This document shows positions 6,556 to 14,388 of a stretch of 23,739 nt of DNA, piece after piece. The translations under genes were made by a program, and so were the position numbers. The notes under the pieces were generated by a model. The model saw nothing but the letters and a program-made list of their open reading frames with translations, made no database searches and was not told the origin of the DNA. Source of the DNA: a virus; IMG/VR virus record IMGVR_UViG_3300023236_000032, positions 1 to 23,739 of that record. The stretch is one strand, 5' to 3'. How positions within the stretch are numbered: the stretch's first letter is position 1; the number at the start of each line of letters is the position of its first letter.

Positions 6556-7701
6556 ATGGCAAACGTATTAGACAACCTTGCAGCGGACATTTATAAAGCC
6601 GCTGACGTAGTGGGCCGCGAGTTAGTCGGCTTCATCCCTTCAGCAACAATCAATGCCAACGGCTCTGAGCGTGCCGCCAAAGGTGATAATGTCCGTGCCT
6701 CATTCACACGCGCAGCTACCGCTGTAAACGTGGCTGAGTCTATGACTATCCCCGAAGGTACAGACCAGACCGTGGACAACAAAACGTTGGTTATCAGCAA
6801 GGCTCGCGCCGTGCAGATTCCATACACTGGCGAAGATGTGCGTCATTTGAACAACGGTATCGGTTTTGAGACTGTTTACGGTGACCAAATCAAGCAGGCT
6901 ATGCGCACACTAGCTAACGAGATGGAAGTTGACTTGGCTACCGAGGCTTACCGTAACGCATCACGCGCTTTTGGTACTGCTGGCACAACGCCATTCGGCT
7001 CTAACTTTAGCGAAGTAGCTGAGTTGCGACAGATTCTGGTTGACAACGGTATGCCTAGCAACGACGGTCAAGCCTCTATGGTCTTGGGCACTTTGGCTGG
7101 TACTAACTTGCGCCAATTGGCTCAGTTGCAAAAAGCAAACGAAGCCGGCGGTATCGATATGCTGCGCCAGGGTACATTGCTCGACTTGCAAGGCTTGATG
7201 ATTAAAGAGTCAGCACAAGTTCGCTCACACACCAAAGGTACAGGCGCAAGCTACTTAGTAAACGATGCAGCCCACGCTGTTGGCCAAACAAGCATCGCTG
7301 CTGACGGTGGCTCGGGTACTATCATCGCTGGTGACATTTTGACCTTTGCTGGCGACACCAACAAGTACGTTGTAAACACAGCACTCTCAGGTGGCTCATT
7401 CGCAATCGGCAATCCAGGCTCACGCATCGCACTGGCTGACAACGCTGCAATTACTGTTGGCAACAACTTTACTGCAAACGTTGCTTTCCACCGTACTGCT
7501 TTGGAAATCGCTATGCGCGCTCCAGCAGTGCCAGATGGCGGTGATACTGCAACCGACTCTATGTTGATTCAAGACCCATTCACCGGCATGGTGTTTGAAG
7601 TCCGAGTCTACAAAGGCTACCGCAAGACAATGATTGAGGTCGCTGCCTCATGGGGTGTCAAAGCATGGAAGCCTGAACACATCGCTGTGTTGTTGGGCTA
7701 A
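6556..7701 (+). CDS. Major capsid protein, P22 coat-like
   Basis: 381 residues with the P22 gp5-type coat pattern: MANVLDNLAADIYKAADVVGREL at the N-terminus, then VRASFTRAATAVNV, a conserved IPYTGEDVRHLNN segment and a C-terminal FEVRVYKGYRKTMIEVAASWGVK. An inserted portion about residues 235-310 (GDILTFAGD and AITVGNNF) is Gly/Asp/Ala-rich and fits the accessory domain common in this coat group. Codons are strongly biased towards GCT, GGT, CGT, TTG and AAC, unlike its neighbours, as expected for the most abundant virion protein. The ribosome binding site AAAGGA is close to ideal. A terminator follows. Confidence 0.92.
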   Translation: MANVLDNLAADIYKAADVVGRELVGFIPSATINANGSERAAKGDNVRASFTRAATAVNVAESMTIPEGTDQTVDNKTLVISKARAVQIPYTGEDVRHLNNGIGFETVYGDQIKQAMRTLANEMEVDLATEAYRNASRAFGTAGTTPFGSNFSEVAELRQILVDNGMPSNDGQASMVLGTLAGTNLRQLAQLQKANEAGGIDMLRQGTLLDLQGLMIKESAQVRSHTKGTGASYLVNDAAHAVGQTSIAADGGSGTIIAGDILTFAGDTNKYVVNTALSGGSFAIGNPGSRIALADNAAITVGNNFTANVAFHRTALEIAMRAPAVPDGGDTATDSMLIQDPFTGMVFEVRVYKGYRKTMIEVAASWGVKAWKPEHIAVLLG

Positions 7702-7709
7702 AGCAAAAC

Positions 7710-7736
7710 GGGTTAGCCTTTCGGGGCTAGCCCTTT
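7710..7736 (+). terminator. Hairpin terminator after the coat gene
   Basis: GGGTTAGCC, loop TTTCGG, GGCTAGCCC forms a 9-bp stem with one G-T pair, followed by TTTCTT. The U tract is short and interrupted, so termination is probably partial, which would leave coat mRNA in excess while letting neck and tail genes be transcribed. Confidence 0.75.
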
Positions 7737-7749
7737 CTTGGGATTAATT

Positions 7750-7944
7750 ATGCGAGGAATAAAAAATGCCGAAAGCACTAAAGCAGTACAAAGTGAAGCC
7801 AGCCAAACCACCGAAACCCGCCAAGCCGATGCCAAAGCCGAAAAAGTGAAGATTGTAAAAATGGTGCGCGATGACGGTAAGACAGCCGACGTTCACCCCG
7901 ATGAAGTTGCCAATTACGCCTTGGGCGGTTACAAGAAAGTTTAA
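7750..7944 (+). CDS. Small conserved protein after the coat gene
   Basis: 64 residues from ATG 7750 (a TTG at 7738 would add four). The first half is a Glu/Gln/Ala/Lys linker; the second half, KIVKMVRDDGKTADVHPDEVANYALGGYKKV, is the part resembling small neck-region proteins of other phages. ATG 7750 has only a GGGA at 7740-7743. A second start, ATG 7766 in another frame, has the much better GAGGA ribosome binding site and makes a Pro/Lys-rich 27-residue peptide whose TGA at 7847-7849 overlaps a GTG (7846) in the frame of this gene. The conserved half could therefore be reached by the 64-aa frame, by a -1 shift, or by reinitiation at GTG 7846. Confidence 0.6.
   Translation: MRGIKNAESTKAVQSEASQTTETRQADAKAEKVKIVKMVRDDGKTADVHPDEVANYALGGYKKV
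7766..7849 (+). CDS. Pro/Lys-rich 27-aa ORF overlapping the small post-coat gene
   Basis: ATG 7766 follows GAGGA (7754-7758) with seven bases of spacing. The product is made mostly of Lys, Pro and Ala (KPAKPPKPAKPMPKPKK at the end) and stops at TGA 7847-7849, immediately after CCG AAA AAG. A -1 slip on the A run would join it to VKIVKMVRDDGKT of the overlapping frame to give a 59-residue protein; alternatively the GTGA overlap allows reinitiation. It is too short to be certain it is translated. Confidence 0.4.
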   Translation: MPKALKQYKVKPAKPPKPAKPMPKPKK

Positions 7945-7946
7945 TC

Positions 7947-8423
7947 ATGGCCTTGATTGTGGAAGATGGCTCACTGGTGCAAAACGCCAACAGCTACGTT
8001 ACCCTTGCTGAGTTCAAAGCATGGGCAGACGCACGCGGGTTAACTTATTCAGCCGACGACACCACGGTCGAGCAACAGATTTTGCGAGCTATGGACTACC
8101 TAGAGCGAATCGCCTACATTGGCAACAAGGCCAACGAAAACCAGTTTTTGCAATGGCCTCGAACCGAAGCGCAAATTGACGGCTACTATGCCGACGCGAC
8201 AGAGATACCCAAAGAGGTCAAAACGTCCACCTACGAGGCGACCAAGGTGCAGGCAGACGGGTACAGCCAGTTCGAGACTGAGGCTCGTAAAACTACATCT
8301 GAGACTGTTGGCGACATTTCCGTGACCTATGCGGACAACAGTTCAAACCGAACCGTTACGCCTGCGCTTACATTTGCGCTTGGCAAGATAACTAGGCCGA
8401 TGGGAATGGTTAGCCGTGTATAA
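7947..8423 (+). CDS. Head-tail connector/adaptor, DnaT-like phage protein
   Basis: 158 residues beginning MALIVEDGSLVQNANSYVT, then a helical FKAWADARG segment, QQILRAMDYLE and FLQWPR about residues 68-73, and IPKEVKTSTYEATKV. This is the pattern of the proteins annotated as DnaT-like ssDNA-binding in phage neck modules, which occupy the place of the first head-completion (adaptor) protein. The adaptor role below the portal is inferred from family and position. ATG 7947 lies two bases after the previous stop. The next gene overlaps by 8 bases. Confidence 0.8.
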   Translation: MALIVEDGSLVQNANSYVTLAEFKAWADARGLTYSADDTTVEQQILRAMDYLERIAYIGNKANENQFLQWPRTEAQIDGYYADATEIPKEVKTSTYEATKVQADGYSQFETEARKTTSETVGDISVTYADNSSNRTVTPALTFALGKITRPMGMVSRV

Positions 8424-8763
8424 CTACTCGCTGCTAGCTGGTAACGCAAAGGCTTTGCTAGAGAAGTTCGGCAAGTCTTACACATTTACGCGCACAACAA
8501 ACGGCACATACAACCCTGCGACTGGCACGGTGTCGCAAACTACAGCCACATTTGACAAGTACGCATGTATTTTTGAGTACACAAGCCGAGAGCGTGCAGA
8601 CCAAGCCATTGAGCAAAACGACAGACGTTTATTGTGTGAAGGCCATGCTTACGCAGTGGGCGACACGGCAAGCATTGAAAGCCAAACCTATCGCGTTATA
8701 TCGGTATCTGAGATTAAACCGGCTGACGTTGTTGTAGCCTGCAATTTACAGGTTCGCGTATGA
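8416..8763 (+). CDS. Head-tail stopper/joining protein (putative)
   Basis: 115 residues from GTG 8416, overlapping the preceding gene by 8 bases. It has an N-terminal helix, a beta-rich middle with GTYNPATGTVSQTTAT, and RRLLCEGHAYAVGDTASIESQTYRVISVSEIKPADVVVA, which resembles the small beta-barrel head-closure proteins of siphophages (gpFII/gp16-type). The assignment is from size, position between connector and gp10-like protein, and fold-like pattern, not a diagnostic motif. Its TGA overlaps the ATG of the next gene (ATGA). Confidence 0.65.
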   Translation: MYNYSLLAGNAKALLEKFGKSYTFTRTTNGTYNPATGTVSQTTATFDKYACIFEYTSRERADQAIEQNDRRLLCEGHAYAVGDTASIESQTYRVISVSEIKPADVVVACNLQVRV

Positions 8764-9146
8764 GCTTTGCAACTGACTTAGACAAAGCAGTGCTGAACAT
8801 CAAAGGCTTTACAGAGAAGCAGGTGCGAGGGACATTGTTTGGCTTGTCTTCGCGCATCATTAAAGAAAGTCCCGTTGATACGGGTAGGTTTCGCGGCAAC
8901 TGGCAGGCATCTATTGGTTCGCCGGCTCCGTCAACAACAAGCCGTTTAGACAGCACGGGAGCTGGCTCAATAAATGACGTTGCTGTAACCGTGCAAGGTT
9001 TAAAGCTAGGCCAAACATTTTATTTAGCAAATAACTTGCCCTATGCTAGGCGGCTAGAGTACGGTTACTCAAAGCAAGCGCCTAGCGGGTTTTTGCGTAT
9101 TAACTTGCAGCGTGTGCAACTTGAAATCAATAAGGCAAGGCAATGA
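8760..9146 (+). CDS. Tail completion protein, HK97 gp10-like
   Basis: 128 residues. The signature IIKESPVDTGRFRGNW (about residues 33-48) is the core of the HK97 gp10-like/tail-completion family, followed by a beta-rich region and NNLPYARRLEYGYSKQAPSGFL (about 91-112), also typical. Such proteins act at the head-tail interface. Both ends overlap neighbours as ATGA, indicating coupled translation in one mRNA. Confidence 0.85.
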   Translation: MSFATDLDKAVLNIKGFTEKQVRGTLFGLSSRIIKESPVDTGRFRGNWQASIGSPAPSTTSRLDSTGAGSINDVAVTVQGLKLGQTFYLANNLPYARRLEYGYSKQAPSGFLRINLQRVQLEINKARQ

Positions 9147-9550
9147 GTACGCACTTTAATGACATTCAGGCCGCATTGGACACTCGCCTATCAATATTGG
9201 CTGGTGGCAACCCTATTGCGTGGCCTAACATTGAATACGCACCTACAGGTGGCGCAACTTACTTGCGCCCTAGTTTTTTACCGGCTGACACGCTGCAAAG
9301 TGGCTTAGGTGCTACCGGCTTAGACGAGACAAACGGCATTTATCAGGTTGACGTTGTTTACAAAGCCAACAGCGGTCGCACAACAGTGGTGGACGCAGTG
9401 GCAGACCACTTTAAGCGCGGGACGGTTGCGTCATATAATGGCGTTAACGTTCGGGTGCGCTCCGTATCGATTGCGCCTGCAATCTTTGAGGGTGCTTGGC
9501 ATTTTGTGCCAGTGTCCGTATCATTTCAAACTTACACAGAAGCGAGGTAA
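9143..9550 (+). CDS. Tail terminator protein (DUF4128-like)
   Basis: 135 residues. An N-terminal helix (FNDIQAALDTRLSIL) precedes WPNIEYAPTGGATYLRPSFLPA, ETNGIYQVDVVYKANSGR and a final strand ending FVPVSVSFQTYTEAR. This order and length match the DUF4128 tail terminators that cap the tail tube (gpU-like fold). Position immediately before the tail-tube gene supports this. It starts at an ATGA overlap. Confidence 0.82.
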   Translation: MSTHFNDIQAALDTRLSILAGGNPIAWPNIEYAPTGGATYLRPSFLPADTLQSGLGATGLDETNGIYQVDVVYKANSGRTTVVDAVADHFKRGTVASYNGVNVRVRSVSIAPAIFEGAWHFVPVSVSFQTYTEAR

Positions 9551-9555
9551 CTCAA

Positions 9556-10473
9556 ATGGCAATCGCAAACGGCGCACAACATTCACTGCACTACGTTGCA
9601 GAATCGGCCTACGGCACAACGCCGTCGACACCGACTTGGACACCTGTTCCACACACGGGTACGAATATGGCAATGACCAAGGACGCAATCGAAAGCGAAA
9701 AGCTACGAGGCGACCGCCAGATTGAGGACTTTAGACACGGCAACAAAACCATTGGCGGTGAGATTAGTTCTGAGTTGGAGTACGCAGCCTTTGACGTGCT
9801 GTTGGAGGCCGTCATGTGTGGCTCATGGACAACCGACGTATTAAAGGCAGGCACTACCCGTCGTTCGTTTACGTTTGAGCGCAAATTTGGCGACTTGGCG
9901 ACTCCTGAGTACCATCGGTATACCGGCGTGGAAATGAACAGCCTTGCTTTAGCGGTTGCGCCTAACAGCATGGTGACTGCAACCTGGGGTGTGGTGGGCA
10001 AAGACTTGACCCTGAATACTACGCAAGTTGCAACTAGCACTTACAGCGCTGATAGTGGCAACACACCATTTGACTCATTCACCGGCTCAATCACAGAGGG
10101 CGGTTCAACTATCGCGACGGTTACGTCGCTAGAACTGAGTATTGAGAACGGCATCGAACCATTATTTAGCATTGGTTCATCCACCACTAACCGACCAAGC
10201 ATCGGCAAGTCACGAGCCACAGGCACATTGACCAGCTACTTTGACAGCAAAGCGCTGTACGAAAAGTTTATCAACGAGACGTCTAGTTCCGTCGTGCTAA
10301 CGCTGACCGACACTGCTGGTAATGACTACGAGATTGATATTCCAAACGTGAAGTACAACAGCGGTCAACCTGACGTATCAGGCGAGGGCGCAGTCACAGT
10401 GTCAATGGAGTTTGTTGCTCTGTACTCATCTGGCGACGCATCGCAAATTGTCGTCACACGCACGGACGCTTAA
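9556..10473 (+). CDS. Major tail tube protein
   Basis: 305 residues from ATG 9556, with GAGG at 9544-9547; an in-frame ATG at 9496 lies inside the terminator gene and is rejected. It begins ANGAQHSLHYVAESAYGTTP, a typical tail-tube opening, has GDRQIEDFRHGNKTIGGEI and is beta-rich throughout, with two halves of similar composition as in other long siphophage tube proteins. Stacked hexamers would form the tail channel. It lies directly ahead of the frameshifted chaperone and tape measure. Codons again favour high expression. Confidence 0.85.
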   Translation: MAIANGAQHSLHYVAESAYGTTPSTPTWTPVPHTGTNMAMTKDAIESEKLRGDRQIEDFRHGNKTIGGEISSELEYAAFDVLLEAVMCGSWTTDVLKAGTTRRSFTFERKFGDLATPEYHRYTGVEMNSLALAVAPNSMVTATWGVVGKDLTLNTTQVATSTYSADSGNTPFDSFTGSITEGGSTIATVTSLELSIENGIEPLFSIGSSTTNRPSIGKSRATGTLTSYFDSKALYEKFINETSSSVVLTLTDTAGNDYEIDIPNVKYNSGQPDVSGEGAVTVSMEFVALYSSGDASQIVVTRTDA

Positions 10474-10475
10474 GC

Positions 10476-10859
10476 ATGGAACTAAACAGCCTACGCACGG
10501 TTGAAAGCCACGAAGCGGGCGCGGAGTGTAATATCCTCTCGCCCGTGGACGGCTCGCCAACTGATGTATTCATTAAAATAAAAGGCTCTGACTCAAAAGA
10601 GTGGCGCAACGCCAAAAAGACCCAGACAAGCCAAATCATTGCGGCAAAGAGTGGTGGCAAAGATATAGACCTTGACTATGACAAGATGGACATTGACGCG
10701 CTGGTGGCTGTTACGATGGACTGGAGTGGCATCGTTGATAACAGCGAGCCGTACCCGTTCAACAAAAAGAACGCACTCAAGCTGTACGCAGATTCACCGG
10801 CAATTGTTAGCCAGTTGATCGACTTTCTGACGCGCAGGGCAAATTTTACGACCGGCTAA
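10476..10859 (+). CDS. Tail assembly chaperone, short form (gpG-like)
   Basis: 127 residues, acidic, with NSLRTVESHEAGAECNI near the start and KIKGSDSKEWRNAKK in the middle; it stops at TAA 10857-10859. It stands between tail tube and tape measure, exactly where lambda G lies. The slippery heptamer A AAT TTT at 10841-10847, four codons before the stop, allows a fraction of ribosomes to move -1 and make the longer form. Chaperones of this type coat the tape measure before tube polymerisation and are absent from the virion. Confidence 0.85.
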   Translation: MELNSLRTVESHEAGAECNILSPVDGSPTDVFIKIKGSDSKEWRNAKKTQTSQIIAAKSGGKDIDLDYDKMDIDALVAVTMDWSGIVDNSEPYPFNKKNALKLYADSPAIVSQLIDFLTRRANFTTG

Positions 10860-11179
10860 TTGATGAGTTTGTAATCTTCGGACGGTGGTGTTTTTGGATA
10901 AACGACCGCGCCGAAGGCTCAAAGATTAGCCGATACGAAGCTCTGCAACAGGTGGCCAAAAGTCGAGGGTCTACGCCAGCCGAGTTAGCCAACGCGCCCA
11001 AGTTAAGGTCTGAGCATAACGACTGTTGGAATGTGTACACCAGCCTGACTGATTACACTTACAATGAGATGCATCGATACATGGAACTGACGGGTAACCG
11101 TTTAGACGCTTGGGAAGTCGAGGCTGTGATGGGCTTGGCTAAATACAGGAACGCAGAACCAATATGGCCACCGAAGTAG
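10476..11179 (+). CDS. Tail assembly chaperone, -1 frameshift product (gpGT-like)
   Basis: The -1 frame is open from 10811 to TAG 11177-11179 and has no good start of its own near its beginning. Reading AAT TTT at 10842-10847 then slipping back one base continues with YDRLIDEFVIFGRWCFWIN and 91 further residues, giving a fused protein of about 234 residues (124 from the G frame, 110 from the T frame). The T part has EALQQVAKSRGSTPAELANA and ends AKYRNAEPIWPPK. The last 16 bases overlap the tape-measure start. In lambda the T domain binds the tape measure and tube subunits; here this is inferred from order and slip site. Confidence 0.85.
10841..10847 (+). promoter_or_regulatory. Programmed -1 ribosomal frameshift site A AAT TTT
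   Basis: In the G frame the codons AAT TTT are preceded by A, which fits the X XXY YYZ slippery rule perfectly (re-pairing on AAA TTT). It lies just before the G stop and inside the open T frame. I see no strong downstream stem, only a weak ACCG/CGGT pairing. Confidence 0.85.
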
Positions 11180-12975
11180 CAACCCTCTTATTTAAGGCTG
11201 ACACGGGCGACTTAGTTAACGCTGGGAAAGCCCTAGACGACGTTACCGAATCTGGTAAGCGTGCGAATAATGCTACCAAGGAATTTAGCAAGTCAACCCA
11301 AAAAACATCTGACTCGGTTCGCAAGATGCGATACACTGCTGGCCAGTTAGGATTCCAAGTACAGGATATTGCGGTGCAATTGCAGTCGGGCACAAGCGCA
11401 ATGGTTGTGTTTGGTCAGCAGGGCTCTCAAATCGCTGGTGCATTTGGCCCAGGTGGTGCTATCTTTGGTGCGGTTATCGCAATTGGCGCGGCTGTCGGCA
11501 GCCTGCTTGTGGCTTCATTTAGCAAAGGCACTCAATCAGCAAAAGACCTTAAAGCGGAAATTGAAGGGCTAACAGAGAACTTTGAAGCTCTTGGTGAAGC
11601 GGCGCGAGCAGTTTACATTCGTGAACTGACTAAGGAGATGGAAGACCATATTGAGACGCTGGACGAACTAAAACTCCAGTACATTGCCTCAAGGAATGAA
11701 GTTGCTGCATTAGGCCGCCTTTTTGGTGATAACGCAGACCGCATAAAAGAACAAACTGTTATAACTCAAGACTTGGCAAAGGCAGTTGAGGATTACGAGA
11801 AGAAAATAACTGACGCTGGCGAGAAGGTCGACTTGCTTACCGGCAAGAAAAAAGAGGAAACCACAGAGACAAAGCGGCAAATTGAAGATATCAAGCGTTA
11901 CGTTGAACGTATGCAAGAGCAGGCGGCAACGATTAGCCTAAACACTATTGAACTAGCCAAGTACAAAGCTGTTCAAATGGGGGCTAACGCAACGCAGACG
12001 CAATCGATATTGTTGTCGGCACAACGCATTGCTCAATACACAGCCGAGCAAGAGGCAATTAAGAAAGCCACAGTTGAGGCTGAAAAGCAAAAGAAGATAG
12101 AAGAACAGAGCGCCCAAAGAAAAACACAAGACCAGAACAGGCTTGATGAGAAAATAAAGCAGATTACTGACGGTGAAGCTCGCAAAGCAGAAGCCGAGCA
12201 AGCAGCTACCGACCAGCGTGCCGTGCAGATTGCCGAAAGCCTAATGTCCGAGGAGGAGCAGATTCGTATGTCATACGAAAGGCGCTCACAAATCATTCTC
12301 GACAGCACACTGCTAACTGGCCAACAAGTAAATGAAGCGATGGCAGCTCTGGAATTGGAGCGCCAGGACAAGTTGAGGGCTATTAAAGACAAGTCAGCCG
12401 AAGAAGATAAGGCACGCTCTGCACAGACTACTAGCCAGTTACTGGCCTTTGAAGATATCTTACTGCAAGGCAAAAGCGAAAAGCAAAAGACCGCCTACAG
12501 GCTGGCTGTAAATCTTGCTAGTGCTGAGAAACGACAGAACGCGGCTAAGATTGTCTCCGACAGCTATGCGGCTGCTATGGGTGCTTACAAGGCCTTAGCG
12601 GGCATTCCTATTATTGGGCCTGCGCTGGGCGCTGGTGCTGCTGCGCTTATTCTGGGTGCTGGTGTTAGCTACGCTGCCAAATCGCTCACAGGACGCGCTC
12701 TTGGCGGTCAGGTGCGTGGTGGCGAGTCTTACGTGGTTGGCGAGCGGGGCCCAGAGGTCTTAACAATGGGTGGCAGTGGCCGGATTACGACAAATGAAAA
12801 GATACGAAATAGCAGCAGTGGTGATTCTGGCGGCGTAAAGCAGGCTAATATCACATTTCAAATTAGCACTGTAGACGCGCAAGGGTTTGACGACTTGCTG
12901 GATTCAAGGCGCGGTCAAATCATCAACATGATTAACACAGCACTATATGACCAAGGTCGCGGAGCAATTGCATAA
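11164..12975 (+). CDS. Tail tape measure protein
   Basis: 603 residues. The N-terminus has the common tape-measure opening (ATLLFKADTGDLVNAGKALDD, MRYTAGQLGFQVQDIAVQL about 55-73, MVVFGQQGSQIAGAFGPGGA about 80-99) and then a hydrophobic stretch to residue 119. A long Glu/Lys/Gln-rich helical region follows (about 120-475). A second hydrophobic Ala/Gly segment (about 477-508) precedes ALGGQVRGGESYVVGERGPEVL, the typical tape-measure C-terminal motif. At about 0.15 nm per residue the tail would be near 90 nm. It sets tail length and is ejected with the DNA. Start ATG 11164 overlaps the chaperone T frame. Confidence 0.92.
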   Translation: MATEVATLLFKADTGDLVNAGKALDDVTESGKRANNATKEFSKSTQKTSDSVRKMRYTAGQLGFQVQDIAVQLQSGTSAMVVFGQQGSQIAGAFGPGGAIFGAVIAIGAAVGSLLVASFSKGTQSAKDLKAEIEGLTENFEALGEAARAVYIRELTKEMEDHIETLDELKLQYIASRNEVAALGRLFGDNADRIKEQTVITQDLAKAVEDYEKKITDAGEKVDLLTGKKKEETTETKRQIEDIKRYVERMQEQAATISLNTIELAKYKAVQMGANATQTQSILLSAQRIAQYTAEQEAIKKATVEAEKQKKIEEQSAQRKTQDQNRLDEKIKQITDGEARKAEAEQAATDQRAVQIAESLMSEEEQIRMSYERRSQIILDSTLLTGQQVNEAMAALELERQDKLRAIKDKSAEEDKARSAQTTSQLLAFEDILLQGKSEKQKTAYRLAVNLASAEKRQNAAKIVSDSYAAAMGAYKALAGIPIIGPALGAGAAALILGAGVSYAAKSLTGRALGGQVRGGESYVVGERGPEVLTMGGSGRITTNEKIRNSSSGDSGGVKQANITFQISTVDAQGFDDLLDSRRGQIINMINTALYDQGRGAIA

Positions 12976-13550
12976 TGGCCGGCACATACCCAACAACGCC
13001 TGAGTTTCAGGCTATTAACCTAAAAAGCACGCACAACAACGTAAAAAGCACAACTGTTAGCGGACGTGTGCAGGTTCGCTCTATTGGTGGGCAGAAGTGG
13101 GCTTTTAGCGCCAAGTACAACCCAATGACCCGTGCTGAATTCCAGCCGGTGTTTGCGTTTGTAACGTCTCAGCAGGGTATGTTGGGCACGTTTGGCATTG
13201 TGCCACCTGTAATAGGCTCTACAAGCGGTTCTGCGACTGGTACGGCGTTGGTCAATGGGTCAACTAGTGCGGGTGTTACCAGCGTGCCTGTAGACGGTTT
13301 TACGGGTGACATAAAGGCTGGCGACTTTGTTAAATTTGGGCATGGCAAGGTTTACATCGTTACGGCTGACCGCGACGGGGCTGGCGATATCAGCATTGAG
13401 CCAGCCCTTATAAGTGCCGTTTCTGATAATGAGACCATGACCTACAACAGCGTTTCGTTTACCATGCGAATGACCAACGATGTACAGTCTTACTCTTTAA
13501 GCCAGTTTGAGTATTACACCTACGAGATTGACATGGAAGAAGTGCTGTGA
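12975..13550 (+). CDS. Distal/minor tail protein (putative)
   Basis: 191 residues, beta-rich, without membrane segments. It opens TYPTTPEFQAINLKSTHNN, has GGQKWAFSAKYNPMTRAEF about 33-51 and a central GDIKAGDFVKFGHGKVYIVTADRD (about 110-133), ending with strongly acidic EIDMEEVL. Its position after the tape measure and before the DUF2163-type protein equals lambda M or a distal tail protein. The exact role is inferred from order only. It begins at a TAATG overlap and ends at a GTGA overlap. Confidence 0.72.
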   Translation: MAGTYPTTPEFQAINLKSTHNNVKSTTVSGRVQVRSIGGQKWAFSAKYNPMTRAEFQPVFAFVTSQQGMLGTFGIVPPVIGSTSGSATGTALVNGSTSAGVTSVPVDGFTGDIKAGDFVKFGHGKVYIVTADRDGAGDISIEPALISAVSDNETMTYNSVSFTMRMTNDVQSYSLSQFEYYTYEIDMEEVL

Positions 13551-14101
13551 CGCGCTCAATAAACGCATCAACCATTGCTGCGCTACAGGCTGACGCAATA
13601 CGGCTTTGTCACTTGGTGCAGATTGAATTTCCAACGGTCGCGTACATCACCGACAATTTCCATGAAGTGCAACTAAACGGCAATACATTTGAGCCGGTCG
13701 GACACTTGTTAAGCATAGGACAGCCGCAGGAAACGCAAGAACTGCGTGTTGGCACGGTGCAAATAACTTTGTCCGGCGTTGACCAGGCCTATGTGTCTGT
13801 GTTTTTAAATCAGCAATACATCAACCGCAGGGCAAGAATATGGAAGGCGGTCTTAGATGACGCTGGCGAGATTATTGGTGATGCCATTTTAACTTTTGAC
13901 GGGCAGTTAACCGGCTACAGTTTGCAAGACAACGAAAGCAGCTCTGTCATTACGGTTTCCTGTGCGTCGCATTGGGCAGACTTTGAGCGTAAAGCTGGAA
14001 GGTTGACCAACACAAACTCGCAGCAATACTTTTTCCCAGCCGATACGGGGTTCAGGTACGCTGCCAACAGCATCAAAGATATAAAATGGGGCAAAGCGTA
14101 A
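13547..14101 (+). CDS. DUF2163-type tail protein
   Basis: 184 residues from GTG 13547 (GTGA overlap). The segments LCHLVQIEF, GNTFEPVGHLLSIGQPQETQELR, GVDQAYVSVFLNQQYINRRARIW and the late SCASHWADFERKAGRLTN follow the pattern of the phage DUF2163/BR0599 proteins that occupy the lambda L position at the tail tip. I see no cysteine cluster of the lambda L iron-sulphur type. It overlaps the next start by 16 bases. Confidence 0.8.
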   Translation: MTRSINASTIAALQADAIRLCHLVQIEFPTVAYITDNFHEVQLNGNTFEPVGHLLSIGQPQETQELRVGTVQITLSGVDQAYVSVFLNQQYINRRARIWKAVLDDAGEIIGDAILTFDGQLTGYSLQDNESSSVITVSCASHWADFERKAGRLTNTNSQQYFFPADTGFRYAANSIKDIKWGKA

Positions 14102-14388
14102 ACTCCAGCCACGTTGATTATTTGCTGCGCTCTGGCGACGACACTATAGAGTCTGACAACTACATTGAAAACGAGCACGGCTTTGCAAGCTACCAAATAG
14201 ACGGCCGGCAGTTTACAATCATTCAGTGCTACGGTGAGGGGCTATGGTGGGACGCTGAATTTATGCGCCTAGCAAAGCTAAACGGCTGCAACACTATATT
14301 GTTTGCAACAAAACGAAACCCTGAAACATTTACCCGCAAGTTTGGATATAAAACAATGGCTACTGTTATGACTAAAGAGGTTGCCTAA
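14086..14388 (+). CDS. Small GNAT-like tail-tip-associated protein
   Basis: 100 residues from ATG 14086. The C-terminal half, LNGCNTILFATKRNPETFTRKFGYKTMATVMTKEV, has the strand-helix-strand end of a GNAT-like fold and resembles in layout the phage T7 gp13-type internal virion proteins. No complete acetyl-CoA loop (Q/RxxGxG/A) is seen, so it is probably structural rather than an enzyme. Lambda-like phages usually have an NlpC/P60 peptidase (gpK) at this place; here none is present. It overlaps neighbours at both ends. Confidence 0.65.
   Translation: MGQSVNSSHVDYLLRSGDDTIESDNYIENEHGFASYQIDGRQFTIIQCYGEGLWWDAEFMRLAKLNGCNTILFATKRNPETFTRKFGYKTMATVMTKEVA

Noticed and set aside
9348-9725. A 125-aa + strand ORF crossing the tail-terminator and tail-tube genes
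   Set aside because: It overlaps two well-supported genes in another frame, has unnatural composition and no family pattern.
9609-10040. A 143-aa minus-strand ORF within the tail-tube gene
   Set aside because: It is a shadow of a confidently identified gene; no independent start signal or protein pattern.
12033-12473. A 146-aa minus-strand ORF rich in Ser, Cys and Leu inside the tape measure
   Set aside because: It mirrors the Glu/Lys/Ala codons of the coiled-coil region; antisense of such regions is usually open and Ser/Cys/Leu-rich.
14086-14388. Functional acetyltransferase
   Set aside because: The GNAT-like end is present but the acetyl-CoA-binding loop is not visible; a structural role is more likely.
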